The notes below the pieces were generated by a model. The model saw only the letters and a program-made list of their open reading frames with translations. It searched no databases and was not told where the DNA came from. 64,000 nt of DNA. Origin: Haloarchaeobius litoreus (GTDB lineage: Archaea; Halobacteriota; Halobacteria; Halobacteriales; Natrialbaceae). Where the stretch lies: the NCBI RefSeq assembly GCF_024495425.1, contig NZ_JANHJR010000001.1, forward strand, positions 124,001-188,000. Direction: 5' to 3'. Positions within the stretch are counted from its first letter, which is position 1; each line of letters starts with the position of its first letter. Of this stretch, positions 8,091 to 17,196 are shown one piece after another. Position numbers and translations under genes: made by a program.

Positions 8091-8930
8091 TCAGCGATAC
8101 TGGTTCAGCCGGCGCTTGAGCCGTCGGGCTGCGTCGCCGGCGGCGGCGAAGAACTCGCCCTCGCCGCGTGCGTTCTCGCCGGCGAAGATGATGCCGCGCG
8201 AGGAGTTCACGAGCCCGACATCGACGCCGCGGGCCGCGGACTCGGTGCCCTCGGGGAGTTCGGTGAGGCCGTGTTCGACGGCGGCCTCTGCGTCGCCGCC
8301 CTGTGCGCCGACGCCGGGGACGAGGAACGGGAGGTGGGGGACGCGCTCGCGGACGTCTTCCAGTTCGTCCGACGTGGTCGCGCCGACGACGAGCCCGACG
8401 TTGCCGTGCTCGTTCCACTCCGAGGCGCGGGTCGCGACGCGCTCGTACAGCGGCTCGCCGGTGGCGAGTTCGAGGTCCTGGAAGTCCGTCCCGCCCGGGT
8501 TCGACGTGCGGGCGAGCACGAACACGCCGGCGTCCTCGCGCGAGAGGAACGGCGCGAGCGAGTCACGGCCCATGTAGGGGTTCACGGTGATGCCGTCGAC
8601 GACGTCGAGCAGCTTCGCGTACTGGCGCGTCGTGTTGCCGATGTCGGCGCGCTTGGCGTCGAGCAGCACGGGCACGTCCTTCCCGTGGGCGTAGGCGACG
8701 GTCTCGCGCAGGGCGCGCCAGCCGTCGGCATCCTCGTAGAACGCCGCGTTGGGCTTGAAGCAGGCGGCGTGCTCGTGGGTTGCGTCGATGATGCGGCGGT
8801 TGAACGCCCACCGCGGCAGGTCGTGGTCCGCGAGGAACTCGGGGATGCGGTCCGTGTCGGGGTCCAGCCCCACCGAGACGACCGTGTTCCGGTCGTCGAT
8901 GCGGGCCGCGAGTCGGTCGAAGAAGCGCAT
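8091..8930 (-). CDS. pyrF: orotidine 5'-phosphate decarboxylase
   Basis: This 279-residue enzyme converts OMP to UMP, the last step of de novo pyrimidine synthesis. It starts MRFFDRLAARIDDRNTVVSV followed by GLDPDTDRIP. It contains the catalytic segment LLDAKRADIGNTTRQYAK and the phosphate-binding end VPGVGAQGGDAE. Its length and the GLDPD start place it in the longer type 2 group of PyrF enzymes (about 270-280 residues) rather than the short 215-residue archaeal type. It is a single-gene unit, with the RFAP-synthase-like gene upstream on the same strand. Confidence 0.93.
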   Translation of the reverse strand: MRFFDRLAARIDDRNTVVSVGLDPDTDRIPEFLADHDLPRWAFNRRIIDATHEHAACFKPNAAFYEDADGWRALRETVAYAHGKDVPVLLDAKRADIGNTTRQYAKLLDVVDGITVNPYMGRDSLAPFLSREDAGVFVLARTSNPGGTDFQDLELATGEPLYERVATRASEWNEHGNVGLVVGATTSDELEDVRERVPHLPFLVPGVGAQGGDAEAAVEHGLTELPEGTESAARGVDVGLVNSSRGIIFAGENARGEGEFFAAAGDAARRLKRRLNQYR

Positions 8931-8999
8931 TGAATCGGTGTGTGCGGGGGGTGGTCTTGGACCTGTCGAAGCTGTGTCGTCCCCGGGCCCTCGACCGGC

Positions 9000-9962
9000 T
9001 CACTCCACCCGTGCGCCGCGGCTCGCGGGCGCGACGACGCGCACCTCGCCGTCCACGTCGGCCGCCCGGAGCGCCTCGCGCGCGGCGGCCGCGGCGGCGT
9101 CCTCGCGGGCCGTATCGGTCACCCCGTACACCGTCGGCCCCCACGAGGACTGCCCGACGCCGGTGACCGCCGGGTCGCTGGCGAGCTCGTCGACGACGGT
9201 CCCCACCGGCGGCCGGAACACCCCGCCCTGCTCGTCGGCGTACCACGCGCCGTTGAGGCGGCCGACGGCGGCGACGGCGTCCCCGAAGTCGTCGAGCCGG
9301 CCCTCCGCGGCGGCGGGCAGGAGCCGGCGGTTCACGACGCCCGCGACCTCGTCGGCGATGCCGGGCTCCGCGCGTTCGACGACGGCGCGCATGCTCTCCT
9401 CCTCGCGGTCGCCGTTGCGTCCCCGGGACGCGTCGGGGATCGCGAGCACGAACCGCCAGTCCGCGGGCAGCTCGTGCCGGGCGACCACCGGCGGGACGGT
9501 CCACTCGCCCTCCGCGGGCGGGTCGGTCGTGAACCGCGCGGTCGGGTGCCCGCCGTCGACGACGAACCCGCCGTCCTCGAACGCCGCGACGCCGACCCCC
9601 GAACGCCCGCCGCGGCCGAGGTCGGGTGCCCGTTCGCGGACTCGCGGCTCTCGGTCGTAGGTGTGTGCGACCGCGGCCAGCGTCGCCAGCGCGAGCTGCG
9701 TGCCGCTCCCGAGTCCGACGTGCCGCGGGAGCGACTCCTCGACCGAGACGGCCACTCCCGGGACGCCCAGGAGCCCGGTCGCGCGCTCGGCGAAGCCCCG
9801 GACCGTCTCGTCCGCACAGTCAACACGGTCGGCCCGCGTCGCCGTGACCCGCACCCGCGGCTCCGCGAGCGCCACCCCCAGTCCGCCGTAGAGCCGGGTG
9901 TGCGCCAGCGAGAGGTTCCCGAAGCCGAAGTGCAGGCGCGCGCCGACGCCGACCGTTGCCAT
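9000..9962 (-). CDS. beta-ribofuranosylaminobenzene 5'-phosphate synthase-family GHMP protein
   Basis: This 320-residue protein starts MATVGVGARLHFGFGNLSLA. The GHMP nucleotide-binding loop appears as PRHVGLGSGTQLALATLAAV near residue 85-105. The opening RLHFGFGNLS and GGLGVALAEP segments are those of beta-RFAP synthase. That enzyme joins PRPP and 4-aminobenzoate (or 4-hydroxybenzoate) in tetrahydromethanopterin synthesis. Haloarchaea are not methanogens, so the product may feed another pterin. A methenyl-H4MPT cyclohydrolase gene (mch) sits about 12 kb away in this window, which agrees with a C1-carrier role. The substrate is inferred. Confidence 0.82.
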   Translation of the reverse strand: MATVGVGARLHFGFGNLSLAHTRLYGGLGVALAEPRVRVTATRADRVDCADETVRGFAERATGLLGVPGVAVSVEESLPRHVGLGSGTQLALATLAAVAHTYDREPRVRERAPDLGRGGRSGVGVAAFEDGGFVVDGGHPTARFTTDPPAEGEWTVPPVVARHELPADWRFVLAIPDASRGRNGDREEESMRAVVERAEPGIADEVAGVVNRRLLPAAAEGRLDDFGDAVAAVGRLNGAWYADEQGGVFRPPVGTVVDELASDPAVTGVGQSSWGPTVYGVTDTAREDAAAAAAREALRAADVDGEVRVVAPASRGARVE

Positions 9963-10161
9963 TGTTCGTCTGTCGTGACGTGGGTGGGAACCGGTTACGG
10001 CGGTGGCAACCGTGTCCGGTGTCGTTCGAGAGAACGGGCTGTTCCGGTTCGGCCGTCAGAAAACCCCTGTCACCACTTCGGACGCCCCCGGCACGCTCGC
10101 CAGCCGCGCGCCGGGTGGTTGGTTCGGGGAGACGTCGTCACCGGCTACCTGGTCAACCGAG

Positions 10162-11118
10162 CTACAGCCCGTCGACGATGGCGTCGGCTGCGACCTCGGC
10201 CCCGTTCTCGAAGCTCGGTGGGTCCGGCGGGTTCGCGACGGCGCGGCGGATGTGCGGCACGGAGTGCTCGATCTGGAAGCCGGTGACACCGGCCTCCTGG
10301 ATGACCCGGCCGACGCCGCGTTGCTCGTCGGTGAACGGCCAGATGATGCAGGGGGTGCCGGCGACGGCGGCCTCCATCACCGTCGAGTAGCCCGAGCAGA
10401 CGACGACGTCGGCGGCTACGAGGTGCGGGAGCATCGCCGGCACCGTCTCCCAGTCCTCGCCGCCGACGCGGGTGACGCTGTGGCCGTCCTCGCGGAGGCC
10501 CGCGACGAGTTCGTCGAGCGAATCCGAGTAGTGGCTCGGGACGACGAGCACGTCGAACGGCTCGACCGTGCGGTCGTCGTCGCACTCCAGCGCGACGGGC
10601 GGGACGTGCGTGACGCCGTCGGGGTCGTCGTCGCAGGGCGGCCACACCGCCGGGTAGAGGAACTGCTCGCACTCGTAGAGCTGGTGCTTCGTCAGCAGCC
10701 AGGTGAACCACTCCTCGACGGCCGCGTCGTAGAAGTGCGGCGAGTTGTGCGTGAGTACGTGCAGCGGCGTCCCGGTCAGCGTGGCGGCCATCGCGGCGAA
10801 CATGTCGTCGGTGACGAGCGCGTCGGGCTCGGTCCGGCGGAGCCACTGCGCGTAGTCGTAGACGCGCTTGCCGCTCATCGGGACGCTGTGGGTGATGACG
10901 CGGAGGAGGTTCCCGCCGTCCTGGTAGTCGCCGATGTAGTCCACGACCGCGGGGACGTACTCCTGGTAGCCGTTGAGTTCGACGAACCGCTTCCCCGGGC
11001 CGCCGCCGGCGAGGCGGATGGTCGCGCCGCGGTCTTCGAGCGCCTTCGCCACGGCGAGCATCCGCGTGGCGTGACCGGCACCTTCCGGATAGTGGGCGAC
11101 GGCGACCTCGGGGTCCAT
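10162..11118 (-). CDS. MurG/GT28-like glycosyltransferase family protein
   Basis: This 318-residue protein starts at the ATG giving MDPEVAVAHYPEGAGHATRM, a glycine-rich N-terminal loop as in GT-B fold glycosyltransferases. The C-terminal nucleotide-sugar-binding region contains VVCSGYSTVMEAAVAGTPC and IIWPFTDEQRGVGRVIQEAG, where the conserved glutamate and the EQ near the C-terminus match the UDP-sugar-binding signature of this superfamily. The acceptor is unknown; glycolipid or glycoprotein modification is plausible. It is divergent from the methyltransferase gene. A TATA-like CAAAAGCTT lies about 30 nt upstream of the start. Confidence 0.78.
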   Translation of the reverse strand: MDPEVAVAHYPEGAGHATRMLAVAKALEDRGATIRLAGGGPGKRFVELNGYQEYVPAVVDYIGDYQDGGNLLRVITHSVPMSGKRVYDYAQWLRRTEPDALVTDDMFAAMAATLTGTPLHVLTHNSPHFYDAAVEEWFTWLLTKHQLYECEQFLYPAVWPPCDDDPDGVTHVPPVALECDDDRTVEPFDVLVVPSHYSDSLDELVAGLREDGHSVTRVGGEDWETVPAMLPHLVAADVVVCSGYSTVMEAAVAGTPCIIWPFTDEQRGVGRVIQEAGVTGFQIEHSVPHIRRAVANPPDPPSFENGAEVAADAIVDGL

Positions 11119-11270
11119 GTCGTCTCGTCTGCCCCGTCCGCGCAAGAAGCTTTTGAAAGGCTCACAGGGCGCTCGTGACGAAGTACGGTGGCCGTACTGT
11201 CCCAAGCTGCGATTACCTCCACGAGGACGCCCGAGTTGACCGTTCTCGCGGTGCGGACGGGTAACTGCCA

Positions 11271-11280
11271 CAATACAAAC
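11271..11280 (+). promoter_or_regulatory. TATA-like box of the methyltransferase gene
   Basis: CAATACAAAC is centred about 29 nt before the ATG at 11304, fitting a leaderless start. Confidence 0.42.
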
Positions 11281-11303
11281 TCTCCGCGCCTGCTCTCCGT
11301 GCT

Positions 11304-12026
11304 ATGGACCAGCTGGCGTACTACGAGGACGACGCGGCCGTCGAGAAGTACGCCGAGGTCGGTCGCGAGGGACTGCGACCCAACGAACGTCGCCTGCTCG
11401 ACGAGTACGTCGACGGCGACGGCGGCCGCGTCCTCGACCTGGGCTGTGGCTCCGGTCGGGTGACGGCACCGCTCGCCGAGCGCGGGTTCGACGTGGTCGG
11501 CATCGACGTGAGCGAGACGATGGTCGAGGTCGCACGGGAGCTCCACCCCGGCGTCGAGTTCCGCGTGGACGACGCCACCGATCTCTCGTTCCCGGACGCC
11601 TCGTTCGACTACGTGCTGTTCGCGGGCCGTGGCATCGACGACGTCCGCCCGGCGGCCAGTCGGATGCGGGCGATACTCGAGGCGTGGCGCGTCCTGAAGC
11701 CCGGCGGGGTGTTCGCCTTCGACGCGAACAACCAGCTCTCCCGGTTCGTCGTCGACCCGACCGACCGCTCGGCCGTGGCCGAGGCCTGGCGGTTCGTGCG
11801 GCGGAACCGTCGAGCGGGGACGCTCCGGTCCCGCTACGCGCTCGTCGAGTACTCGAACGGCATCGACCTGACGTACGCCATCGTCCCGCCGGCACAGCGT
11901 CGCCAGCTGCACGACGTCGGCTTCGACGTGGCCGGGCTCGTCCCGAGCACCGACGACGGCCGACCCACGCTGCTCGACCCGCGGCCGTACTACGTCGCCC
12001 GGAAGCCACCGAGAGCAGCGGGTTGA
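11304..12026 (+). CDS. class I SAM-dependent methyltransferase
   Basis: This 240-residue protein has the Rossmann-like methyltransferase signature. Motif I is VLDLGCGSGRVTAPLAERGF (about residues 44-63), followed by VVGIDVSETMVEVAREL with the acidic residue that binds the SAM ribose. Motif II is DATDLSFPDASFDYVLFAG, and motif III lies in EAWRVLKPGGVFAFDAN. These fit the ubiE/COQ5-like small-molecule methyltransferases. The methyl acceptor is not identifiable. It is divergent from the glycosyltransferase and is followed by the hairpin-rich intergenic element. Confidence 0.87.
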   Translation: MDQLAYYEDDAAVEKYAEVGREGLRPNERRLLDEYVDGDGGRVLDLGCGSGRVTAPLAERGFDVVGIDVSETMVEVARELHPGVEFRVDDATDLSFPDASFDYVLFAGRGIDDVRPAASRMRAILEAWRVLKPGGVFAFDANNQLSRFVVDPTDRSAVAEAWRFVRRNRRAGTLRSRYALVEYSNGIDLTYAIVPPAQRRQLHDVGFDVAGLVPSTDDGRPTLLDPRPYYVARKPPRAAG

Positions 12027-12057
12027 GCCGGCTTCGCGGCCCCCGTTTTAGGTGTAC

Positions 12058-12450
12058 ACAGACATCGCCAACCGACCGGTTGGCGCGCGGCTGGCGAGCG
12101 TGGCGAAGCCCGCGAGCCATCCGCGCGAGGGATGACCACCGCAGGGAGCCTGCGACCGAGGAGCGGTCACGAGACGCGAGCGTCTCGTGAGCCCACCGGA
12201 AATCGAAGATTTCCGGGGACGCAAGAGGCTGGGGAGGAGGGAGGTGCGGTGCTGTTGCGGCAGGTGGGACTGAAAGGGGCGAGCGTCTCGACGAACCCCG
12301 ACGAAGTAAGCACCGCAACGGAGTGAGGAGCGCAGCGAGTCGCGGGAGTCGAGACGCTCGGGGCTTTCTGGCTGTTCACGGTGCCCGCTATTCTCATCGA
12401 TGACGTGGCTTTCTGGCTGGTATTGGCGCTGGCAGGGCCGACGACTCTGA
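12058..12450. repeat. hairpin-rich dispersed intergenic element, copy A
   Basis: This stretch between the methyltransferase gene and ilvD has no credible gene. Its core (12228-12377) aligns with 19853-20062 through shared blocks: GGCTGGGGAGG, GGGACTGAAAGGGGC, CGTCTCGACGA, AAGCACCG, GAGTCGAGAC and GCTTTCTG. Perfect hairpins precede the core: CACGAGACG/CGTCTCGTG (12168-12189, 9 bp) and CCGGAAATC/GATTTCCGG with a GAA loop (12196-12216, 9 bp). Downstream, GCTTTCTGGCTG occurs twice (12363 and 12408 area), a feature kept in copy B. It may be a structured RNA or a non-autonomous mobile element; neither is shown. Confidence 0.72.
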
Positions 12451-12536
12451 CAGCGACCGACTCGCGATCGACACGGCCGAGACCCAGACAGCACCACACG
12501 TTCGGGTTCGGCAGCAACATCTGTCCCAGCGACGGG

Positions 12537-12543
12537 ACTTAAG
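12537..12543 (+). promoter_or_regulatory. TATA-like box of ilvD
   Basis: ACTTAAG is centred about 27 nt before the ilvD ATG, giving a likely leaderless transcript starting beyond the end of the hairpin element. Confidence 0.5.
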
Positions 12544-12566
12544 CCGTCGCGTCGCTACCACCGACC

Positions 12567-14294
12567 ATGCACGACCGACCCGAGAAGCCCGAGGGGCTCC
12601 GCAGTCGCGAGGTCACCGAGGGCCCGGAGCGGGCTCCACACCGGGCGATGTTCCGCGCGATGGGCTACGACGACACCGACCTCTCCTCGCCGATGGTCGG
12701 GGTCGCGAACCCCGCCGCGGACGTGACGCCCTGCAACGTCCACCTCGACGACGTGGCCGCGTCGGCCATCGAGGGCGTCGAAGCCGCCGAGGGGATGCCC
12801 ATCGAGTTCGGCACCATCACCATCTCCGACGCCATCTCGATGGGGACCGAGGGGATGCGCGCGTCGCTCATCTCGCGCGAGGTCATCGCGGACTCGGTGG
12901 AACTCGTCGCGTTCGGCGAGCGCGTCGACGCGCTCGTCACCGTCGCCGGCTGCGACAAGAACCTCCCCGGGATGCTGATGGCGTCCATCCGCACCGACCT
13001 CCCGAGCGTCTTCCTCTACGGCGGCTCCATCATGCCCGGCGAGCACGGGGGCCGCGAGGTCACCGTCCAGAACGTGTTCGAGGGCGTCGGTGCGGTCGCC
13101 TCGGGCGACATGACCGAGGACGAACTCGACGACCTCGAACGGCACGCCTGTCCCGGCGCGGGCTCCTGCGGCGGGATGTTCACCGCGAACACGATGGCAT
13201 CCATCTCCGAGGCGCTGGGGATGGCACCGCTGGGCAGCGCCAGCCCGCCCGCCGAGGAGGAGTCGCGCTACGAGGTCGCCCACCGCGCCGGCGAGCTGGC
13301 GCTGGAGGCCGTCGAGGAGGACCGTAGACCGTCGGACATCCTCACGAAGGAGAGCTTCGAGAACGCCATCGCGCTCCAGGTCGCCATCGGCGGCTCCACG
13401 AACGCGGTGCTGCACCTGCTCGCGCTGGCCGCCGAGGCCGGCATCGACCTCGACATCGAGGAGTTCGACGAGATCAGCCACCGGACCCCGAAGATCGCCG
13501 ACCTCCAGCCCGGCGGCACCCGCGTCATGAACGACCTGCACGAGCTCGGCGGCGTGCCCGTCGTCCTCCGGCGGCTGCTCGAGGGCGGCTACCTCCACGG
13601 CGACGCCGCGACCATCACGGGCCGGACGATGGCCGAGGAGCTGGCACACCTCGAGGCGGAGGGCGAGCTGCCCTCCGACGACGACATCGAGGCGGACTTC
13701 CTCTACACGACCGACGAGCCGCTCCACGAGGAGGGTGCCATCAAGATCCTCACCGGCAACCTCGCGCCCGACGGCGCGGTTCTCAAGGTCACCGGCGAGG
13801 ACAACTTCCACCACGAGGGCCCGGTCCGCGTCTTCGAGAGCGAGGAGGCCGCGATGAAGTACGTGCAGGAGGACCGCATCGAGAGCGGCGACGTGCTCGC
13901 CATCCGGAACGAGGGGCCACGCGGCGGCCCGGGGATGCGCGAGATGCTCGGCGTCACCGCGGCTGTCGTCGGCGCGGGCCACGAGGACGACGTCGCGCTC
14001 CTCACCGACGGCCGCTTCTCCGGTGCGACGCGGGGACCGATGGTCGGCCACGTCGCCCCCGAGTCCTACGTCGGCGGCCCCATCGGCGCGCTGGAGGACG
14101 GCGACGTGGTGACGGTGGACATCCCGAACCGCGAGCTGTCGGTGGACCTGGGCGACGAGGAGATCGAGTCCCGGCTCGAATCGCGCGAGGAACCGGAGCC
14201 GGCGTACACCTCGGGCGTCCTCGCCAAGTACGGCCGTGACTTCGGCTCGGCGGCCAACGGCGCGGTGTCGAACCCCGGCGCGAAGCAGGAGTAG
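12567..14294 (+). CDS. ilvD: dihydroxy-acid dehydratase
   Basis: This 575-residue enzyme dehydrates 2,3-dihydroxy-3-methylbutanoate and its ethyl homologue to the 2-oxo acids in valine, leucine and isoleucine synthesis. The iron-sulfur cluster cysteines are seen in [21 protein letters not shown] and [17 protein letters not shown]-terminal segments [19 protein letters not shown] and [11 protein letters not shown] are also diagnostic. The length is normal for the family. A TATA box 27 nt upstream supports the start. The cofactor is a [2Fe-2S] or [4Fe-4S] cluster. It stands apart from other branched-chain genes here. Confidence 0.96.
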   Translation: MHDRPEKPEGLRSREVTEGPERAPHRAMFRAMGYDDTDLSSPMVGVANPAADVTPCNVHLDDVAASAIEGVEAAEGMPIEFGTITISDAISMGTEGMRASLISREVIADSVELVAFGERVDALVTVAGCDKNLPGMLMASIRTDLPSVFLYGGSIMPGEHGGREVTVQNVFEGVGAVASGDMTEDELDDLERHACPGAGSCGGMFTANTMASISEALGMAPLGSASPPAEEESRYEVAHRAGELALEAVEEDRRPSDILTKESFENAIALQVAIGGSTNAVLHLLALAAEAGIDLDIEEFDEISHRTPKIADLQPGGTRVMNDLHELGGVPVVLRRLLEGGYLHGDAATITGRTMAEELAHLEAEGELPSDDDIEADFLYTTDEPLHEEGAIKILTGNLAPDGAVLKVTGEDNFHHEGPVRVFESEEAAMKYVQEDRIESGDVLAIRNEGPRGGPGMREMLGVTAAVVGAGHEDDVALLTDGRFSGATRGPMVGHVAPESYVGGPIGALEDGDVVTVDIPNRELSVDLGDEEIESRLESREEPEPAYTSGVLAKYGRDFGSAANGAVSNPGAKQE

Positions 14295-14302
14295 TCGGGA
14301 GC

Positions 14303-14458
14303 CTACGTCGGGCCGGGACCCTGTCCCTCTTCCCACGCTTCGACGACGAACTCCGCGAGTTCCGTCTTCGAGTGCGCCTCGACGAGGTGCGTGTCGAGGT
14401 CCTCCGATCCGTCCAGCATCTCGTCACAGAGCGGACACTGGACCGGGTTGATGGACAT
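14303..14458 (-). CDS. small C2H2 zinc-finger protein
   Basis: The ATG at 14458 gives a 51-residue protein starting MSINPVQCPLCDEMLDGS. It has one classical C-x2-C...H-x4-H finger: C8 and C11, then the histidines in THLVEAHSKTEL. A TATA-like box about 30 nt upstream (14485-14492) supports this start over an upstream ATG. Such single-finger proteins are abundant in haloarchaea and bind nucleic acid or protein. The target is unknown. It converges on ilvD, 8 nt apart. Confidence 0.7.
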   Translation of the reverse strand: MSINPVQCPLCDEMLDGSEDLDTHLVEAHSKTELAEFVVEAWEEGQGPGPT

Positions 14459-14484
14459 CCGGCCATCCCGTCGAGCCGGACGCA

Positions 14485-14492
14485 CAATAGTA
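14485..14492 (-). promoter_or_regulatory. TATA-like box of the small zinc-finger gene
   Basis: On the minus strand TACTATTG lies about 30 nt upstream of the ATG at 14458. Confidence 0.4.
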
Positions 14493-14542
14493 CCGACGCG
14501 TTACCCGGCCTGGTCGCCCGGCGATTCGTCGAGGGTGCGGGC

Positions 14543-15229
14543 TCACCGACTCCCGGCGTCGGTCGGTGACACGTCCGTTTCGAGCCGGACCCAGCCCGCC
14601 GGCGTGCCTCGAATCCCGACGAACCGGACCTCGCGGCCGCCGTCCTGCCGACGCACCCGGACCATCCCGTCGAACAGGTGCTTCAGGCGCTCGAAGTCCG
14701 TGCCGTCGGTGACGTTCGTGTACACCGGGAAGAGCGACAGCCCGGTCGCACCACCCGAGAGGAGCACCTGGTGGGCGTAGCGGAACACGGTCTCGGCGTC
14801 GGTCGAGAGCAGCAGCGTCGACAGCGAGTCGAACAGGAGGTGGCGACGGTCGACGCCGGCCTCTCGCAGCGTCTCCAGACACTCGTTGATGGCCATGCTC
14901 GCGCCGGTCAGGTCCGTCGGCGACGGGACGCTCCAGTGGCGTTCCCGCGGATTCGCCCGGACGACGTCGTGTGTCGGCGTGCAGTCGACGACGCCGATGC
15001 GGTCTCGGTCGAGGGTGGGAACCTCCATCGTGACGCGGTCGAGGAGCGTGCGGGCGGCGTCCCGGGTCGTCACCAGCGCCGCGCCGTCGCCCGGCTGGGC
15101 TGCCCACGCGAGGATGCGGGTCGGGACCGGTCGGACCGTCTCGCGGCTCGGGCCCGCGACCAGCAGGTCCCGGTGGTGCGAGAGCACGGTGTCGGTGAGG
15201 ACCTCCTCGAAGCGGTGCGCCTGCGTCAT
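14543..15229 (-). CDS. RecA/KaiC-like protein without a P-loop (haloarchaeal HTR-like family)
   Basis: This 228-residue protein resembles haloarchaeal RecA/KaiC-fold proteins that have lost the Walker A loop. The N-terminal strand DLLVAGPSRETVRPVPTRIL stands where GxxxxGKT would be. The Walker B-like strand is HLLFDSLSTLLLSTDAETVF, and a later strand is LSLFPVYTNVTDG. Proteins of this kind often relate to signal transduction or gas-vesicle and flagellar regions, but nothing here shows a partner. It is divergent from the Orc1/Cdc6 gene across a 135-bp region. Function unknown; the family assignment is by overall pattern. Confidence 0.66.
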   Translation of the reverse strand: MTQAHRFEEVLTDTVLSHHRDLLVAGPSRETVRPVPTRILAWAAQPGDGAALVTTRDAARTLLDRVTMEVPTLDRDRIGVVDCTPTHDVVRANPRERHWSVPSPTDLTGASMAINECLETLREAGVDRRHLLFDSLSTLLLSTDAETVFRYAHQVLLSGGATGLSLFPVYTNVTDGTDFERLKHLFDGMVRVRRQDGGREVRFVGIRGTPAGWVRLETDVSPTDAGSR

Positions 15230-15364
15230 GACTACCCGTCGAAGCTACCGAAAGACGACGGCTCAGTGACTTATCCTTGTCGGTCACCCCGGTTTGGGCG
15301 GCACGGGACCACTTCCACTCCGGTCTCCGTCGACTTACGGTCCCCCCGCACGAACCCTCCGGCG

Positions 15365-16381
15365 ATGATCACGGACCCGCGGGTGCTTCGGGACGAGTGG
15401 GTCCCCTCGGAGGTTCGCCACCGGAACGCCGAGTGCAACCAGCTCTCGACCGCGCTCGCCCCCGTCGCCGACGACGACCGACCGGGCAACGTCTTCCTGC
15501 ACGGCCCCCCGGGCACGGGCAAGACCTGCTGTGCGCAGTACATCGTCTCGCAGTTCTGCCGCGAGGTGCGCGACGTGGCCCACGAGTACGTCAACTGCTG
15601 GACCGACTCGACGCGCTTCGCCGTGCTCGAACGGCTGCTCGCGAACGTCGGCGCTGCGACGGACGTCCACCGGTCGTCGACGCCCGTCGACGAGCTGGTC
15701 CGCCGGCTGCGCGACCACGGCGAGCCCTACATCGCCATCCTCGACGAGGTCGACGTGCTGCGGGACACGGCCGTGCTCTACGACCTCTACCAGATCCCCC
15801 ACGTCGCGGTCGTCCTCGTCGCCAACCGGGAGGAGGCGTTCCTCGCGGACCTCGACCCGCGCCTCCAGAGCCGGCTGCGGACCTGTGCCTCCATCCGGAT
15901 GCAGCCGTACACGACCGACCAGCTGGCCGCCATCCTCGCCGACCGGGTGCGCATGGGGTTCGAGCCCGGCACCGTCGACGACGCCCAGCTCGAGCGCATC
16001 GCCGACGCCGCCGCCGGCGACGCGCGACTGGCCATCAACGTCCTCCGGGCGGCCGCCCGGAACGCCGAGGACGCCGGTGCGGCACGCCTCGACCCCGAGC
16101 ACGTCACCGCGGCCATCCCCGAGGCCGAACACGACGTGCGCCGGAAGACGCTCTCGAAACTCACCGCCCACCAGCGCGTGCTGTACGAGGTCGTCCGCGA
16201 CGCCGGCGAGGTCGACGCGGCGACGCTCCACGAGCGGTACGAGGGTCGCGTCGACGACCCGAACGTCAGGCGCACGCGCCGGAAGCACCTGAACAAGCTC
16301 TGCGAGTACGACCTGCTGACGAAGGAGGGCGAGACGAGCTCGCGTGTCTACCGGGTCGTCGAGCCGACACCGACGTCCTGA
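15365..16381 (+). CDS. Orc1/Cdc6-family AAA+ ATPase
   Basis: The ATG at 15365 (MITDPRVLRDEWVPSEV) gives 338 residues, shorter than most Orc1/Cdc6 proteins (about 370-420). Walker A is GPPGTGKT (47-54) and Walker B is AILDEVD (124-130). The arginine-containing sensor region is GDARLAINVLRAAARNAEDA. A C-terminal winged helix (about 265-338) contains SKLTAHQRVLYEVVRDAG and ends with a LCEYDLLTKEGE wing. The family binds origins and loads MCM, but haloarchaea carry many paralogues not tied to an origin. The adjacent intergenic DNA is GC-rich with no obvious origin repeats. It lies 154 nt upstream of the degraded-polymerase operon. Confidence 0.88.
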   Translation: MITDPRVLRDEWVPSEVRHRNAECNQLSTALAPVADDDRPGNVFLHGPPGTGKTCCAQYIVSQFCREVRDVAHEYVNCWTDSTRFAVLERLLANVGAATDVHRSSTPVDELVRRLRDHGEPYIAILDEVDVLRDTAVLYDLYQIPHVAVVLVANREEAFLADLDPRLQSRLRTCASIRMQPYTTDQLAAILADRVRMGFEPGTVDDAQLERIADAAAGDARLAINVLRAAARNAEDAGAARLDPEHVTAAIPEAEHDVRRKTLSKLTAHQRVLYEVVRDAGEVDAATLHERYEGRVDDPNVRRTRRKHLNKLCEYDLLTKEGETSSRVYRVVEPTPTS

Positions 16382-16468
16382 GCCCGGGGCAGCCGGAACT
16401 TCGGCATGGCTTCGGCATACCCCCGTTCCGACGGTAGCACTCCTCTGAAACCAGATACCGGCGACGGA

Positions 16469-16514
16469 GCCGAACTTCGGAACGTTCGGCACGACCACTC
16501 TGTCGCTTTAGTAA
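16469..16514 (+). promoter_or_regulatory. dyad plus TATA box upstream of the degraded-polymerase operon
   Basis: A 7-bp dyad GCCGAAC...GTTCGGC (16469-16490, 8-nt spacer) lies just upstream of a TATA-like TTTAGTAA (16507-16514). That box is about 26 nt before the ATG at 16536. The core GAACTTCGG also occurs at 16396-16404, between the Orc1/Cdc6 stop and the dyad. The position suits binding of a regulator near the transcription factor B contact region. Confidence 0.42.
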
Positions 16515-16535
16515 CACGTGTCCGTCCTCTCCCGT

Positions 16536-17195
16536 ATGGAGCACGAACCGACACTCGACCCCGGACTGACGCTGCTCGCAACGCCCGACGACCGCTCGAC
16601 CGCGCTGCACCGGCTCGTCGCCCGGACGCTGACCGACGGCCGGCCCGCGTACTGGGTCGACGCCCGGAACACGGCGACGACGTACGCGCTCGCCGAGGTC
16701 GCCAGGACGGACCGGCTGCTCGACCGGGTGCACGTCGCCCGCGCGTTCACCGCCTACCAGCACCACGCGCTCGTCCGCGAGCTGGTCCGGCGCGTCGACG
16801 CCCGGACCGGCCTCGTCGTCTGCCCGAACCTCGGCTCGCTCTACCGCGACGGCGACGTGCCCGAGCGGGAGGCCGCCGACCTGCGGGCGTCGACCGTCGC
16901 CGTGCTGGCGGACCTCGCCGACGCCTGCGACGTGCCGGTGCTCGTGACCGCTCGCGGCGAGGCCCGCGAGGCGGTCGCCGCCGTGGCGGACCGCGAGCTC
17001 GACTGCACACGCACGAGCTTCGGCCTGCGCTACGAGGGTGAGTCGTTCGAGACGACGGTGTACCCCGTCGACGGCGGCTGGCAGACTACGGTGCCGTACT
17101 GGGTCGACCGCTGCGGCGCGGTCGCCGACCAACTCACCGACGCCGTCGCACCGGACGCCACCGACGCGGCCCTCGCCGCCTTCGGAGGTGTCTGA
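16536..17195 (+). CDS. RecA/RadA-like core protein with a degenerate P-loop
   Basis: The ATG at 16536 is preferred to a GTG at 16518 because the TATA box is about 26 nt upstream. The 219-residue protein starts MEHEPTLDPGLTLLATPDDR. That TPDDRST loop replaces the GxxxxGKT of RecA-like ATPases. The remaining strands follow a RadA pattern: PAYWVDARNTATTYALAE, VHVARAFTAYQHHALVREL, TGLVVCPNLGSLY and VPVLVTARGEA. It is the first gene of a tight three-gene operon ending in a family B polymerase with lost motifs. It may be a structural partner of that protein; this is inference from gene order. Confidence 0.68.
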   Translation: MEHEPTLDPGLTLLATPDDRSTALHRLVARTLTDGRPAYWVDARNTATTYALAEVARTDRLLDRVHVARAFTAYQHHALVRELVRRVDARTGLVVCPNLGSLYRDGDVPEREAADLRASTVAVLADLADACDVPVLVTARGEAREAVAAVADRELDCTRTSFGLRYEGESFETTVYPVDGGWQTTVPYWVDRCGAVADQLTDAVAPDATDAALAAFGGV

Positions 17196-17196
17196 G

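Noticed and set aside
12555-14336. 593-residue minus-strand ORF opposite ilvD
   Set aside because: It mirrors ilvD codons on the other strand and has no family features. Long antisense frames are expected in GC-rich genes.
15230-15364. possible replication origin next to Orc1/Cdc6
   Set aside because: The 135-bp region is GC-rich with no repeated ORB-like elements or AT-rich unwinding stretch visible.
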